Shown here piece by piece: positions 19,231-28,458 of a DNA stretch of 64,000 bases. Both the position numbers and the translations under genes were made by a program. Position 1 is the first letter of the stretch. Every line of letters begins with the position of its first letter. The notes beneath the pieces were generated by a model. It had not been told where the DNA came from, ran no database searches, and saw only the letters and a program-made list of their open reading frames with translations. Source of the DNA: Sphingorhabdus sp. 109 (GTDB lineage Bacteria > Pseudomonadota > Alphaproteobacteria > Sphingomonadales > Sphingomonadaceae); assembly GCF_902506555.1 (NCBI RefSeq), contig NZ_LR732707.1, positions 706,001 to 770,000 of the forward strand, read 5' to 3'.

Positions 19231-19985
19231 GTCCGCAGGAAACGAAGGCTGCTTTCCGTACTGCTGTCGTCATCATAGCGATAGCCGTCATAGTCGAAGC
19301 CCTTGAGCGCTTCCGGATCGGTGAGATGATTCTCGCAGATATAGCGGGCCATCATTCCGCGGGCGCGTTTGGCCTCGAAGCTGATGAACTTTGGGCCGTC
19401 GGGACTGTCCTTGCGGAAATCCACCTCGATGACCCGGCCGGGCAATTTTGCGACATGCGGCTTGACCGATGCCCAATATTCGTTGCTGGCCAGATTGACA
19501 ATCGTGTCGCTGCCGACCTGCTCCATATCGACGGCCAGCGCGGTGGCGATCTTGTCTTTCCAGAAATCGGTCAGCTTGTTGTAGCGTGGCGCCCATTTCG
19601 TCCCCATTTCCAGACGGTGCGGGCGGATCGGGTCGAGCGGCCGCAGCAACCCGTAAAGACCGGAAAGAATGCGCAGATGGTCCTGGGCAAAGGCCAAGCT
19701 CTCCTCGTCGAGACTGCCGGCTTCGAAGCCGGAATAGACGTCGCCATTATAGGCGTAAATTGCCGGTCGTTCGGGTTGATCGAAAAATTCGCTATACCGT
19801 TGCCGGTTCAGCGCGATCAGATTGTCAGAAACCGGCATGATGGACTTCAGTTTCTTGACCGTCAAATTTCCGATTGCCTTCGCCAGCTTTTCCGTTTCGT
19901 CCGGGAAGCGGTTTTCCGATGGCGGGGTGGCCGGGATAGTCGATTCAAAATCGAGCGATTTGGCGGGGGATATGATTGCAAGCAC
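19227..19985 (-). CDS. yaaA: Peroxide stress protein YaaA (DUF328)
   Basis: YaaA lowers intracellular unincorporated iron and limits DNA damage during hydrogen peroxide stress in E. coli. The 252-residue protein shows the family sequences: IISPAKSLDF at the start, RPAIYAYNGDVYSGF, LSGLYGLLRPLDPIRPHRLEMG, and the C-terminal FISFEAKRARGMMARY. The start codon is GTG with GAGG about ten bases upstream. It is the first gene of a two-gene operon with the SDR gene and is divergent from the TPR gene across 187 bases. Confidence 0.95.
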   Translation of the reverse strand: MLAIISPAKSLDFESTIPATPPSENRFPDETEKLAKAIGNLTVKKLKSIMPVSDNLIALNRQRYSEFFDQPERPAIYAYNGDVYSGFEAGSLDEESLAFAQDHLRILSGLYGLLRPLDPIRPHRLEMGTKWAPRYNKLTDFWKDKIATALAVDMEQVGSDTIVNLASNEYWASVKPHVAKLPGRVIEVDFRKDSPDGPKFISFEAKRARGMMARYICENHLTDPEALKGFDYDGYRYDDDSSTESSLRFLRT

Positions 19986-20172
19986 GCGATTTTACCTCAT
20001 TATATATTCGTGGCTGTCCACCGGTGGCAGCGACCCCGGACTGTTCAACCTCTATTCAGCGGAATAACGCTAGAAAAGACGAGAAAGCTTGGTAATAGGG
20101 CCAAGAGTGTATGGTGCAACCATATTCCGGAGAACACGTTTCTCCCAAATAATTACTATCCGGAGGATTTTC

Positions 20173-21456
20173 ATGCGTTTTATATCTCATTTTTCCATGG
20201 CCGTCGCATTGGCCACGGTTGGTGCGCTCGCCCTGACGGCCGTGCCGCAGCAGGCCGAGGCAGCAAAGAAGAAGTCGAAAGGCCCGAAAAACAGCAAGGA
20301 ATTCACCGCCGTGATCATTCCTGTGCAAAAAGCCATGGAAGGTGACGATCCGGCATCAGCCAAGCCTCTGATGGAAAATGTTCTGACCCAGCCATGGACC
20401 GGATTTGACCAGTTTGTCGCCGGACAATTTGCTGTTAACCTCGGCGTGAAGCTGAAAGACCAGGGTCTGCAGGAAAAAGGCCTCGGTGCCATGGTCGCCA
20501 GCGGATTTGCGCCTGCCGAACAACTGCCTGCCTTCAATTTCTATCTCGGCAATTTCGCCTTTGGCGACGAACGCTGGAGCGAAGCCCAGCATTATTTCCA
20601 GGCAGCCTATGATCTTGGCTATCGCGGTAACAATTTCGAACCGTTGCTGGCTGAAACCTACTTCAAGCAGAATATGCCAACCGAAGGTCTCGCCAAATGG
20701 GATCAGCTGATCAAGGATGCCAATGCGTCCCAGACCAAGGCACCGGAATCATGGTATCGCTTGGCACGCGATCGCGCTCTGGCGACCGGTGACATGGGTG
20801 CCTATGCGACCTGGGCGGCGAAATGGGCTGCCGCATATCCGTCGGGCGATTCCTGGGCCGATGCAGTATCGGCAACCCGGCGCACTACGCAGGCAGACAG
20901 CACACAGAATCTGGAACTGTTGCGGTTCATGAAAGCCGCGGGCGCGCTGAAATCTTCCAATGACTATAAGGAATATGCCGAGGAAGCGCAGCGCAAGAAC
21001 CTTTTCGGTGAAGTGGTCGCGGTTCTGGAAGAGGGGCAGCAGAATGGAACCGTCGGTGCTTCCCATCCGCTGATCGCCGAAGTCCTGGCTCCGGCGCGGC
21101 GCGAAGTGTCCGCCGACAAGGCCTCGCTTCCGGCGCAGCCTTCTGGCGTCCGGGGATCGGGCAGCAGCTCGGTGATGATGAATTTCGCCGATGTATGGCT
21201 CGGCTACAAGGATTTTGACAAGGCCGTCGCCTTTTACGAAGCGGGACTTGCCAAGCCGGGTGCGGACATGAACCGCGGTTATATGGGTATCGGTACGGCG
21301 CACGCCTATGCCGGCAACTATTCCGCAGCCAAGCAGGCGTTCAGCAAGGTGTCGGGAACCCGCGCCCCGCTAGCCGGGATGTGGCAGACATGGATTGGCC
21401 AGCAGACAGCAGCAGCCGCGCCTGCACCTGCGGCAGCCGCAGAACCGGCAAGCTAG
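20173..21456 (+). CDS. Exported TPR-like repeat protein of unknown function
   Basis: From the ATG at 20173, with a strong GGAGG seven bases upstream, the protein has 427 residues and a clear signal peptide (basic start, hydrophobic core, AEAA cleavage region near residue 35). The mature part is helical with tetratricopeptide-like units (FAFGDERWSEAQHYFQAAYDLG; WLGYKDFDKAVAFYEAGLAK; TAHAYAGNYSAAKQAFSKV) and ends in an Ala/Pro-rich tail. TPR proteins in the periplasm usually scaffold protein complexes; no partner is indicated. An intrinsic terminator follows directly. Confidence 0.82.
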   Translation: MRFISHFSMAVALATVGALALTAVPQQAEAAKKKSKGPKNSKEFTAVIIPVQKAMEGDDPASAKPLMENVLTQPWTGFDQFVAGQFAVNLGVKLKDQGLQEKGLGAMVASGFAPAEQLPAFNFYLGNFAFGDERWSEAQHYFQAAYDLGYRGNNFEPLLAETYFKQNMPTEGLAKWDQLIKDANASQTKAPESWYRLARDRALATGDMGAYATWAAKWAAAYPSGDSWADAVSATRRTTQADSTQNLELLRFMKAAGALKSSNDYKEYAEEAQRKNLFGEVVAVLEEGQQNGTVGASHPLIAEVLAPARREVSADKASLPAQPSGVRGSGSSSVMMNFADVWLGYKDFDKAVAFYEAGLAKPGADMNRGYMGIGTAHAYAGNYSAAKQAFSKVSGTRAPLAGMWQTWIGQQTAAAAPAPAAAAEPAS

Positions 21457-21480
21457 TCGCTTTCCAACCGAATATTTGAA

Positions 21481-21506
21481 AAAGGGCGCTATTGGCGCCC
21501 TTTTTT
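21481..21506. terminator. Bidirectional intrinsic terminator
   Basis: A nine-base perfect stem (AAAGGGCGC 21481-21489 with GCGCCCTTT 21495-21503), a five-base loop and a T run to 21506 follow the TPR gene. On the opposite strand the same hairpin ends in TTTTT after the Lrp-family stop, so it can serve both convergent genes. Confidence 0.92.
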
Positions 21507-21978
21507 ATTCTTGAATAGGAACGCCAGGCAGATGTTTGGCGGATCGGATCGTTAGCGATGTCTTTACGCTGGCAACATTGGGCGCCGACGTCAGCTGGCT
21601 GGTCAGGAAACTCTGGAACTGCTGCAGATCCTTGGCGACCACCTTCAATATGAAATCAATCTCGCCATTGAGCATATAGCATTCGCGGACTTCCGGGAGC
21701 TGCTGTACATGTTCTTCAAAGGCCTGCAGATCCGATTCCGCCTGGCTTTTCAGGCTTACCATCGCGAATACTGTGATCGTGTACCCCATTTTGGCAGGGT
21801 CAATCGCGGCATGATAGGAATTGATAATCCCTTCGTCTTCCAGCGCACGCATGCGGCGGAGGCAGGGAGGCGCGGTCAGGCCTACACTATTTGCGAGTTC
21901 CACATTGGTAATCCGTCCATCATCCTGCAACCGTTGCAGGATTTTCAGATCAATGTCGTCGAGGTTTGTGTCAGCCAT
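21505..21978 (-). CDS. Lrp/AsnC family transcriptional regulator
   Basis: The 157-residue protein has the N-terminal helix-turn-helix (LDDIDLKILQRLQDDGRITN to LTAPPCLRRMRALEDEG) and the C-terminal RAM (ligand-sensing) domain with EVRECYMLNGEIDFILKV. Lrp-type proteins form octamers that respond to amino acids. The effector and targets are unknown; the closest gene is the divergent histidine kinase, 73 bases away. No good ribosome binding site precedes the ATG. Confidence 0.93.
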   Translation of the reverse strand: MADTNLDDIDLKILQRLQDDGRITNVELANSVGLTAPPCLRRMRALEDEGIINSYHAAIDPAKMGYTITVFAMVSLKSQAESDLQAFEEHVQQLPEVRECYMLNGEIDFILKVVAKDLQQFQSFLTSQLTSAPNVASVKTSLTIRSAKHLPGVPIQE

Positions 21979-22051
21979 AGGGGAGTAATATCCGTTCGCG
22001 AATCATTTGATGGTTATAATATAATAAGTTGCCCAAGCAACGTTTTCTCCC

Positions 22052-23830
22052 ATGTCCCACATTGTGACGCGAAATTTTCATCCCTTCCCGATGCAGCCCG
22101 AAAGGGTTATCACCCAGTTAACAATTGGATACACCACCTATTTTCTGGATCTGACATTGCGCTTCGATGACCGCCTGACCACCGTGCTCAAGGGGAGCCT
22201 GCCGGAAGGCTCCGGTGCCGCAACGCAATGGCGGCAGGTGGTCGATCTTCTCGCACAAAAACCGGCCGGGCTGGCGAATCAGGACGTCCAGGCGGGCCTG
22301 ACCCGTCTCCGCGATCTGCACGAACGGGTTTCCGAACAGGATCGCCTGACCGCCGTACAGGCGCTGAACGGCCGGTTGCGTTCCGCGCCGTTGCTGGTCT
22401 ATTTGACCGCCGATAGCGATGCGGTTTGTGACGCGGCCATGGCGGCGGCGGATCTGACACCGGAAATCTGCGCTGACGCCTTTCCCAGGCTTTCGCCGCG
22501 CGCCCAGCAGCAATTGCGCGAGCAAGGGTTCGACATGGCTGAGAGCCAGCCGCCGGCTCCTGTTCTGCCAACCGTTACCGAAGCGCTGCTATCCGTTGAT
22601 GGGCCGGAGGACGAGGTCGCAGCGGATTGCGCCGCAGACCCGGCCGATGACCCTGCCGGACAACTGGCAGAATCGCAGATCAGCGCACTGGTCGAGAAAA
22701 TTGCCGACTATCAGAAGAACCGCCCGGCCGAACCGCCGCGCGCTTCGGTCAGCGAAGACAGCAGCAGGAACGGCTTTGCCGAATCGCTCGAGACGATCCG
22801 TTTCGAAACCGATGAGTCGGGCACGATCAACTGGACCGAAGGGCCGCCAAAGGGCGCGATCGTCGGCGTCACCATCGCCCAGCCGGCCTTCGACGAAGGG
22901 CCGGGACCCGACGCTTATGGTGCCGCGGCATTTCGCCAGCGCATGCCAATGGAAAATGCCCGGATGCGGCTGTGCGGCGGAACCGTCGTCACCGGTGACT
23001 GGCGGATGAGCGCGATACCCTGTTTCAGCGAGGAGACGGGCCGGTTTGAAGGATATCGCGGCATCATGCGGCGACCCAATATAGCCGAGGACGCAGGCCA
23101 GAGCGGCATCGAAGTCGAGCGCCGCGAGCAGTTGCAGCAACTCATTCATGAATTGCGCACGCCGCTGAATGCGGTGATCGGATTCAGCGAAATTATCGAG
23201 CAGCAACTGTTCGGCCCGGCCTCCTATGAATATCGTTCTCTGGCACGCAATATCATGGATGAAGCACGGCGACTGCTGGCCGGTTTTGAAGATCTGGATA
23301 TTGCGGTCAAGGTCGACTCCGGCCAGTTGCGGGAATCCAGCGGCACCACCAGAGCGGACTGGCTGTTCGAGCGGATGGCGCAGCGCCTGCAGGGGCTGAC
23401 ACAGAGCAAATCGGTCGAACTCAATATCAGCAAGGCCGAGCCGGTCCGGCCCTTCGCGCTCGACGGCGAGTCGGTGGAGCGGATTTTTGCCCGCTTGTTG
23501 TCGGCGGCAATCATTTCCTGCGAGAACGGGGAAACGTTGAAGGGCGAATTGCGGACCCGGATCGGCGTGCAGCCGACCAACCGGTTCACCCTGTCGCGGC
23601 CGTCGCGGATCAAGGATGTTGCAGAAAGCAAGCTGCTCGACCCGTCGCAGGGAATCGACGGCGAGGCAGGCGAATCCTCGCTGCTGGGGCTGGGATTCTC
23701 GCTGCGGCTGGTCCGGAATCTCGCGCAGTCGGCGGGCGGATCGCTCACCATTAATGCGGATAACATTGCCTTGACCCTACCGGCAGCGACGACTAGCAAA
23801 ATCAAGATCCGCGAAACTGAGTCAGAATAG
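22052..23830 (+). CDS. HisKA-domain sensor histidine kinase with an eroded ATPase domain
   Basis: The 592-residue protein has no obvious membrane segment. The N-terminal 280 residues are helical and acidic, followed by a PAS-like region (ETGRFEGYRGIMRRP). A HisKA domain carries the phospho-acceptor histidine in IHELRTPLNAVIGF (His366). The ATPase half keeps a G2-like box (LGLGFSLRLVRNLA), but the N box reads RLLSAAIISC without its asparagine and no DxGxG G1 box is visible. It may thus have lost kinase activity or act as a phosphatase or scaffold. No response regulator is adjacent. An ATG at 22091 is an alternative start. Confidence 0.8.
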   Translation: MSHIVTRNFHPFPMQPERVITQLTIGYTTYFLDLTLRFDDRLTTVLKGSLPEGSGAATQWRQVVDLLAQKPAGLANQDVQAGLTRLRDLHERVSEQDRLTAVQALNGRLRSAPLLVYLTADSDAVCDAAMAAADLTPEICADAFPRLSPRAQQQLREQGFDMAESQPPAPVLPTVTEALLSVDGPEDEVAADCAADPADDPAGQLAESQISALVEKIADYQKNRPAEPPRASVSEDSSRNGFAESLETIRFETDESGTINWTEGPPKGAIVGVTIAQPAFDEGPGPDAYGAAAFRQRMPMENARMRLCGGTVVTGDWRMSAIPCFSEETGRFEGYRGIMRRPNIAEDAGQSGIEVERREQLQQLIHELRTPLNAVIGFSEIIEQQLFGPASYEYRSLARNIMDEARRLLAGFEDLDIAVKVDSGQLRESSGTTRADWLFERMAQRLQGLTQSKSVELNISKAEPVRPFALDGESVERIFARLLSAAIISCENGETLKGELRTRIGVQPTNRFTLSRPSRIKDVAESKLLDPSQGIDGEAGESSLLGLGFSLRLVRNLAQSAGGSLTINADNIALTLPAATTSKIKIRETESE

Positions 23831-23870
23831 CCTGTCAGCTTCTGGCTTTAGTTCCGCGAGATTAGGGGCA

Positions 23871-24897
23871 ATGGGGGGACGGCAGACATTTCGGTACAGG
23901 GGCATCATCCGATAAAAATCCGGAGGCCGGACAGTCCTGTCGTCTGGCCGGAAAACTTCGGAAGACGCTTTCTGGTCTCGGTGGATACCGAGGAGGAATT
24001 TGACTGGGACGCCCCGTTCCGGCGCGAAGGCCATACAACGCTTTCGGTATCCGAATTGCAGGCCTTTCAGCAATTTGCCGAGACGCTCGGCTTCAAACCG
24101 GTCTATTTTATCGATTTTGCGATCGTCCAGAATGATGAAGCCGCGGCGTTCCTGAGGATTGTAGCGGAGCGGAAAACCGCCGATATCGGGGTTCATCTGC
24201 ATCCCTGGATCAATCCTCCTTTTGACGAACAGCTAAACGTCCACAACAGTTTTGCCGGCAATCTGCCGAAAGAACTGGAAGAACAGAAGCTTGTCATTCT
24301 GCGCAATGCGATCCGCGACCGGATCGGCATCACCCCGACGATTTTCCGCGCCGGCCGCTATGGCATCGGGCCGCACACGATCGACTTGCTGGTCAAGCAC
24401 GGCTTTGTCATGGACAGCAGCATAAGATCGCGATTCGACTATAGCGGGGAAGGCGGCCCGGACTTTCTCTCGGCTGGTCCGGAACCGTTCTGGTGGGGGA
24501 GCGAAAACAGGCTTCTCGAAGTACCGCTGACGACGGTCTATTCGGGCCTGTTGCGCAAACAGGCTAGTCTAGTCGCCGGGATGATGGAAAGGCACCCGCT
24601 GGTCAATGCCCTTTGCTCCCGCAGCAAGATGCTGGAACGTATTCCGTTGACCCCGGAAGGATTTCCGCCCGCGAGACGAAGGAAGCCATCGACGTCGCTC
24701 TGGACGATGATTTGCGCTTGCTTGTGTTCTCCTTCCACTCACCCTCGCTGTCGCCGGGCCATACGCCCTATGTGCAGACGCAGCAGGAACTGGACGGCTT
24801 TTATGACTGGTGGCGGGAGGTCATCGCGCACCTCGAAACAAGGAACGTCAAACCGATCGAAATCGACGAATTGATCAGTTCTGCACGGGGCTTCTGA
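23871..24897 (+). pseudogene. Polysaccharide deacetylase family (WalW-like) gene with apparent frameshifts
   Basis: The main reading frame (23981-24660) encodes an NodB-fold start, RFLVSVDTEEEFDWDAPF, then DIGVHLHPW and a histidine-aspartate region typical of divergent polysaccharide deacetylases. Near 24655-24665 (TPEG) the family-like sequence jumps to another frame (ISARETKEAIDVALDDDL, FSFHSPSLSPGHTPYV, then YDWW) and ends at 24897. One missing base explains this. A further missing base in the G run at 23873-23878 would join an ATG at 23871 to the same frame; no in-frame standard start exists between 23852 and 23980. It may be a decaying gene or carry sequencing errors. Confidence 0.72.
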
Positions 24898-25007
24898 TAT
24901 TTGATTGCCGCCAATCGCACGAATTGCGACGATCAGTCTTGCCAAATCATCCCGGCTTCCGCTATCGCACCCTCCCATTGAGCATTGCCTGAAAAAGCGG
25001 CTCATAC

Positions 25008-25084
25008 GGGCCTGTAGCTCAGTTGGTTAGAGCTGGCCGCTCATAACGGCTAGGTCGGGGGTTCGAGTCCCTCCGGGCCCACCA
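25008..25084 (+). tRNA. tRNA with CAT anticodon, probably tRNA-Ile2 (lysidine type)
   Basis: A 77-base cloverleaf with encoded CCA. The anticodon loop is CTCATAA, so the gene-encoded anticodon is CAT. Pairs C4:G69, C5:G68, U12:A23 and C29:G41 match the features that let TilS recognise the isoleucine tRNA reading ATA. The second CAT tRNA in the window (30996-31072) lacks the C4/C5 pairs and looks like elongator methionine. Simple anticodon-based callers would name this one tRNA-Met. Confidence 0.9.
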
Positions 25085-25189
25085 TATTCTTTCCAGAGCC
25101 GAGATTTGCCGCGCTTGCGGGCGGTGGCAAAAAAGAAGCGTAAAAACCCTTTGCTTTTCCCAAAAGCACCGCCTAGGGGAAGCGCGCGT

Positions 25190-25266
25190 CGGGGAGTGGC
25201 GCAGCCTGGTAGCGCACCTGTTTTGGGTACAGGGGGTCGCAGGTTCAAATCCTGTCTCCCCGACCA
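25190..25266 (+). tRNA. tRNA-Pro (TGG)
   Basis: A complete 77-base cloverleaf with encoded CCA: acceptor CGGGGAG, anticodon stem CCTGT/ACAGG and loop TTTGGGT, giving anticodon TGG. C1 paired with G72 is typical of proline tRNAs. It lies 105 bases after the CAT tRNA on the same strand. Confidence 0.96.
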
Positions 25267-25322
25267 TTTTTCCCTCTGTATCTTGCGCTTTCTGTGCGGA
25301 CCGGTCGCGGCTCCGCCGCCGG

Positions 25323-25910
25323 CTAGCTGCCGTTCGATACTATTTTCCGCCAGAGCCTGAAACCCTTGTAGATCAGAATCAGGCACAGGATCAGCATCAG
25401 CGAGGCGATGACCAGTGCGGCAACCGGATTGGCGAAGGCGAGGAACAGCAGCCCGCCGGTCGCGATATCCTCGCCGGTTGAGACCACAGCGTTGCTGACC
25501 GGCTCCGGACTGGTGTTGACGAGGGCGCGGGCGCCTGACTTGGCGCCATGGCTCACCAGCGCCGCGCCGCCGCCCAGAAGGAACACCACCACCTGCCAGA
25601 CCGGATCGCCGGCATCGACAACCGCCAGGGCCAGCAGCGCCCCGCCCAAGGGCCGGATCGCGGTGTGAATCGTATCCCAGGCCGAATCGAGCCAGAGAAT
25701 CTTGTCGGCAAAAAATTCGGCCACCGCACCAAATGCGCTGATCGCCAGAACCCACGGGTTGGCCAACGCATCGAGAATCTGCAGATTTTCCGGCAGGCTG
25801 ATCCATTGCAGACGCATCGCGAGGCCGGTGACAAATATCGTGAGATACAGCCGCCAGCCCGATAACAGGCTGACGCTACCGGCCAATCCCAACAGCTCGA
25901 CGATACCCAT
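25323..25910 (-). CDS. DUF4126 family integral membrane protein
   Basis: A 195-residue protein with about five membrane segments, beginning MGIVELLGLAGSVSLLSGWR and including GAVAEFFADKILWLDSAWDTIHTAIRP, a pattern I associate with DUF4126. No function is established. It converges on the tRNA-Pro gene and is divergent from the Nudix gene across 105 bases. The start is an ATG; the C-terminus ends in a basic cytoplasmic tail (KGFRLWRKIV). Confidence 0.78.
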   Translation of the reverse strand: MGIVELLGLAGSVSLLSGWRLYLTIFVTGLAMRLQWISLPENLQILDALANPWVLAISAFGAVAEFFADKILWLDSAWDTIHTAIRPLGGALLALAVVDAGDPVWQVVVFLLGGGAALVSHGAKSGARALVNTSPEPVSNAVVSTGEDIATGGLLFLAFANPVAALVIASLMLILCLILIYKGFRLWRKIVSNGS

Positions 25911-26015
25911 TTCCCGATTCTGCCACGCCGGCTGGAATTTGGCAAATGTCTTTGTCCCGGACCGCTATTCATCAAAAGACTTGGCAAAGCAGTTGCTTGC
26001 TGTTCATATGAAACG

Positions 26016-26840
26016 ATGAATGATCCAGCGACCAGCAACGATAGGCCAGCAACCGACGCCATTACCGGCAAACCCATGCCCAAGCCCATTCCCGCTTCCA
26101 CGCTGGTGATCTTCCGCGATCAGCCGGGTCAGAATGCGCCCGACCTGCTGATGGTCGAGCGTTCGGCGAAGATGGTCTTCGCTGCGGGCGCCGCGGTGTT
26201 CCCCGGTGGCCGGATCGATGACGCGGATTTTGAATTTGCCCGGAAGCTGGGCCATGACGATGTCGACGAATATGGCGCGCGCATCGCCGCGATCCGCGAA
26301 ACGATCGAGGAAACGGGTATTGCGGTCGCGGTGGAGGGCGATCTTGATGCCAGGCGTATCCTGGACGCCCGCGCCGCGTTGCACGAAGGCACCGTTCTGG
26401 CCGATATCTGCAACCAGTTCGACTGGCAGCTGGAGCTGGAAAAACTGATTCCTTTCACACGCTGGTGTCCGCCCTTTGCGGAAAAGCGGGTGTTTGACAC
26501 GCGATTCTACATGATCTCGCACGACGACCACGGGGCGCTGGCGACGGTCGATGAAACGGAAAATTACAATCTGTTCTGGGGCAATGCGCAATCGGTGCTC
26601 GATCGCGCCGAAGCCGGCGAGGTGAAGATCATCTTCCCGACCAAGCGCAATCTCGAGCGGCTGGCGCAATTCGGGTCGTTTGACGAGGCCGTGGCCCATG
26701 TGAAGGACCATCCGTCGGTGATGGTCTCGCCCAATATTGAAAAACGGGGCGAAGAAGTCCATCTGTGTATCCCGGAAGGCATCGGCTATCCGATTACTTC
26801 GGAGCCTATGGACGCCGTCCAGCGCGGTTTCAAAAAATAG
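26016..26840 (+). CDS. Nudix hydrolase
   Basis: Nudix enzymes hydrolyse nucleoside diphosphates linked to another group. The 274-residue protein has AGAAVFPGGRIDD (about residue 55) and, after an insertion, AAIRETIEETGI, which is the RE-U-x-EE-x-G-U half of the Nudix box with its metal-binding glutamates. The spaced box and length are like the NUDT19-type group (CoA or acyl-CoA hydrolases), though the substrate is not proven. A tRNA-Arg gene on the opposite strand begins five bases after the stop. Confidence 0.9.
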   Translation: MNDPATSNDRPATDAITGKPMPKPIPASTLVIFRDQPGQNAPDLLMVERSAKMVFAAGAAVFPGGRIDDADFEFARKLGHDDVDEYGARIAAIRETIEETGIAVAVEGDLDARRILDARAALHEGTVLADICNQFDWQLELEKLIPFTRWCPPFAEKRVFDTRFYMISHDDHGALATVDETENYNLFWGNAQSVLDRAEAGEVKIIFPTKRNLERLAQFGSFDEAVAHVKDHPSVMVSPNIEKRGEEVHLCIPEGIGYPITSEPMDAVQRGFKK

Positions 26841-26845
26841 GAAAA

Positions 26846-26922
26846 TGGTGCGCCCGGCAGGACTCGAACCTGCTGCCTCAAGATTAGAAGTCTCGCGCTC
26901 TATCCAGATGAGCTACGGGCGC
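26846..26922 (-). tRNA. tRNA-Arg (TCT)
   Basis: A 77-base cloverleaf on the minus strand with encoded CCA. Acceptor GCGCCCG pairs with CGGGCGC; the anticodon loop is CTTCTAA, giving anticodon TCT, which reads AGA and AGG. Confidence 0.96.
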
Positions 26923-27025
26923 GCCATGGCATGGGCTTTAGCCATCTTTTGACCGGCTGCAAACCGTGATGTGCATCGACCGCCATAAATGTTGAATTGT
27001 CGCAGGCGCGGGCTAAGGTCGGGCA

Positions 27026-27853
27026 ATGACCGATAATTCCATAGTCCGCACATCCGCTTCCAGCCAGACCGGTCACCGGTTCCGCTATTATGATTTCGTG
27101 ATGGCGGCTTTTGTGACGGTGTTGCTGCTCTCCAATATTATCGGCGCGGCGAAACTGACCTATCTGCAGATATCCTGGTGGCCGGACGGATGGTGGCCGG
27201 CTGCCGACGGTCTTTTCATCTATGGCGCCGGCATACTTTTCTTTCCTATCGGCTATGTCATCGGCGATGTGCTGACCGAGATTTACGGCTTTGCGAGAGC
27301 CAGGCGGGTGATCTGGACCGGCTTTGCCGCATTGCTGTTTCTTGCGCTGATGAGCTGGGTGGTGGTCAGGCTGCCACCGTTTGACGGATGGCTCTGCCCT
27401 CCCGCCAGCGACGCATTGCGGTTCGCCGATCCCGCCCTGCCGGATAACAAGGGCGCGATCTGCCAGCAGAATTACGAAGCCGTGTTCGGCAGCGCCTGGC
27501 GGATCGTTATCGCCTCGATCACGGCCTTCTGGGCCGGGGAATTTGTGAACAGCTATGTGATGGCGCGGATGAAGGTCTGGACGCAGGGCAAGGCCTTGTG
27601 GAGCCGGACCATCGGTTCAACGGTGGTGGGGCAGGGGGTCGACAGCCTGATCTTCTATCCGCTGGCCTTTCTCGGCGTCTGGGAAACCTCGGCGGTGATC
27701 ACCGTCATGGTTACCAATTGGCTGCTGAAAGTGCTGTGGGAAGCGGTGCTGACGCCGCTGACCTATCTGGTGGTCGGCTGGCTCAAGCGACGCGAGGGTG
27801 TCGATATCTATGATGAAGATACCGACTTCACCCCGTTTAGCACATCAGCCTGA
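27026..27853 (+). CDS. Queuosine precursor transporter (YhhQ/VUT family)
   Basis: The 275-residue protein has about six membrane segments and the family motifs: LLLSNIIGAAKL in the first segment, FFPIGYVIGDVLTEIYGFARARRVIW, and ITAFWAGEFVNSYVMARMKVWTQG. YhhQ-type proteins import 7-cyano-7-deazaguanine or related precursors for queuosine tRNA modification. No preQ1 riboswitch is recognisable in the 103 bases upstream. The insertion with CPPASDALRFADPALPD between segments three and four is an extra loop. The convergent small membrane gene starts one base after the stop. Confidence 0.92.
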   Translation: MTDNSIVRTSASSQTGHRFRYYDFVMAAFVTVLLLSNIIGAAKLTYLQISWWPDGWWPAADGLFIYGAGILFFPIGYVIGDVLTEIYGFARARRVIWTGFAALLFLALMSWVVVRLPPFDGWLCPPASDALRFADPALPDNKGAICQQNYEAVFGSAWRIVIASITAFWAGEFVNSYVMARMKVWTQGKALWSRTIGSTVVGQGVDSLIFYPLAFLGVWETSAVITVMVTNWLLKVLWEAVLTPLTYLVVGWLKRREGVDIYDEDTDFTPFSTSA

Positions 27854-27854
27854 T

Positions 27855-28286
27855 CTAGCGCAGCAGGCCGTTCTTTTCGGCGCGCAGCGAAAATAGGGCA
27901 AAACCCGCGGCACAGGCCAGAATCAATATTGGCATGGTCCATCCCTGACCGGCGACAAATTCGCTATAGCCATCGAGAATGAAGTAGCTGCTGAACTGCA
28001 CAAGGACGGCGAGCAGGGAGAGCAGGAACAGGCGCACCGCGATCCGTTTCCTCAGCAGCAAAGCGAGGGCCGCGGCGAATCCCGAAAATACGGCAATCGC
28101 AAAAGCAGCGGTGACCCAGAAAGGCTGCATTGACATCAGATCCTGTTCCACCTGGGGCAGGGCGGCAAACTGTTCCGCGCTCATCATGATCTGCTGAAAA
28201 TAGGCGAGCAGGCCGATTGCGTTCCACAACACAGCCGCGACCGCGACGGCCCAGAACCAGACTGGCGTTTTCTGTATATTATCCAT
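27855..28286 (-). CDS. Small four-segment membrane protein of unknown function
   Basis: From the ATG at 28286, with GGAGGG about eight bases upstream, the protein has 143 residues and four membrane segments (about 9-29, 53-75, 82-104, 112-134). The start MDNIQKTPVWFWAVAVAAVLWN and the QQIMMSAEQFAALP loop recur in uncharacterised sphingomonad proteins; I do not assign a named family. It is convergent with the queuosine precursor transporter and divergent from the peroxiredoxin gene. Confidence 0.75.
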   Translation of the reverse strand: MDNIQKTPVWFWAVAVAAVLWNAIGLLAYFQQIMMSAEQFAALPQVEQDLMSMQPFWVTAAFAIAVFSGFAAALALLLRKRIAVRLFLLSLLAVLVQFSSYFILDGYSEFVAGQGWTMPILILACAAGFALFSLRAEKNGLLR

Positions 28287-28458
28287 GAGCACCCTCCATC
28301 CTCTCCATTTGTCCGGACGAACTTGTGCCGGAAGTCGCGCCTTTTCAAGCAAAGCTTGGTTTTGAGTGGATCTATCAATCAGTAGAGACAGATAAATCAA
28401 TTAAACCTGTTAAATATTTGGTGCTAGGCGGCCAGCGTTCAACCAAATGGAGCCAATG

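Noticed and set aside
25008-25266. Integration site or genomic island at the tRNA pair
   Set aside because: No integrase gene, no flanking direct repeat of a tRNA 3' end, and the surrounding genes are ordinary in composition.
26923-27025. preQ1 riboswitch before the queuosine precursor transporter
   Set aside because: The short leader shows no preQ1-type hairpin with the A-rich pseudoknot tail; nothing beyond chance pairing was seen.
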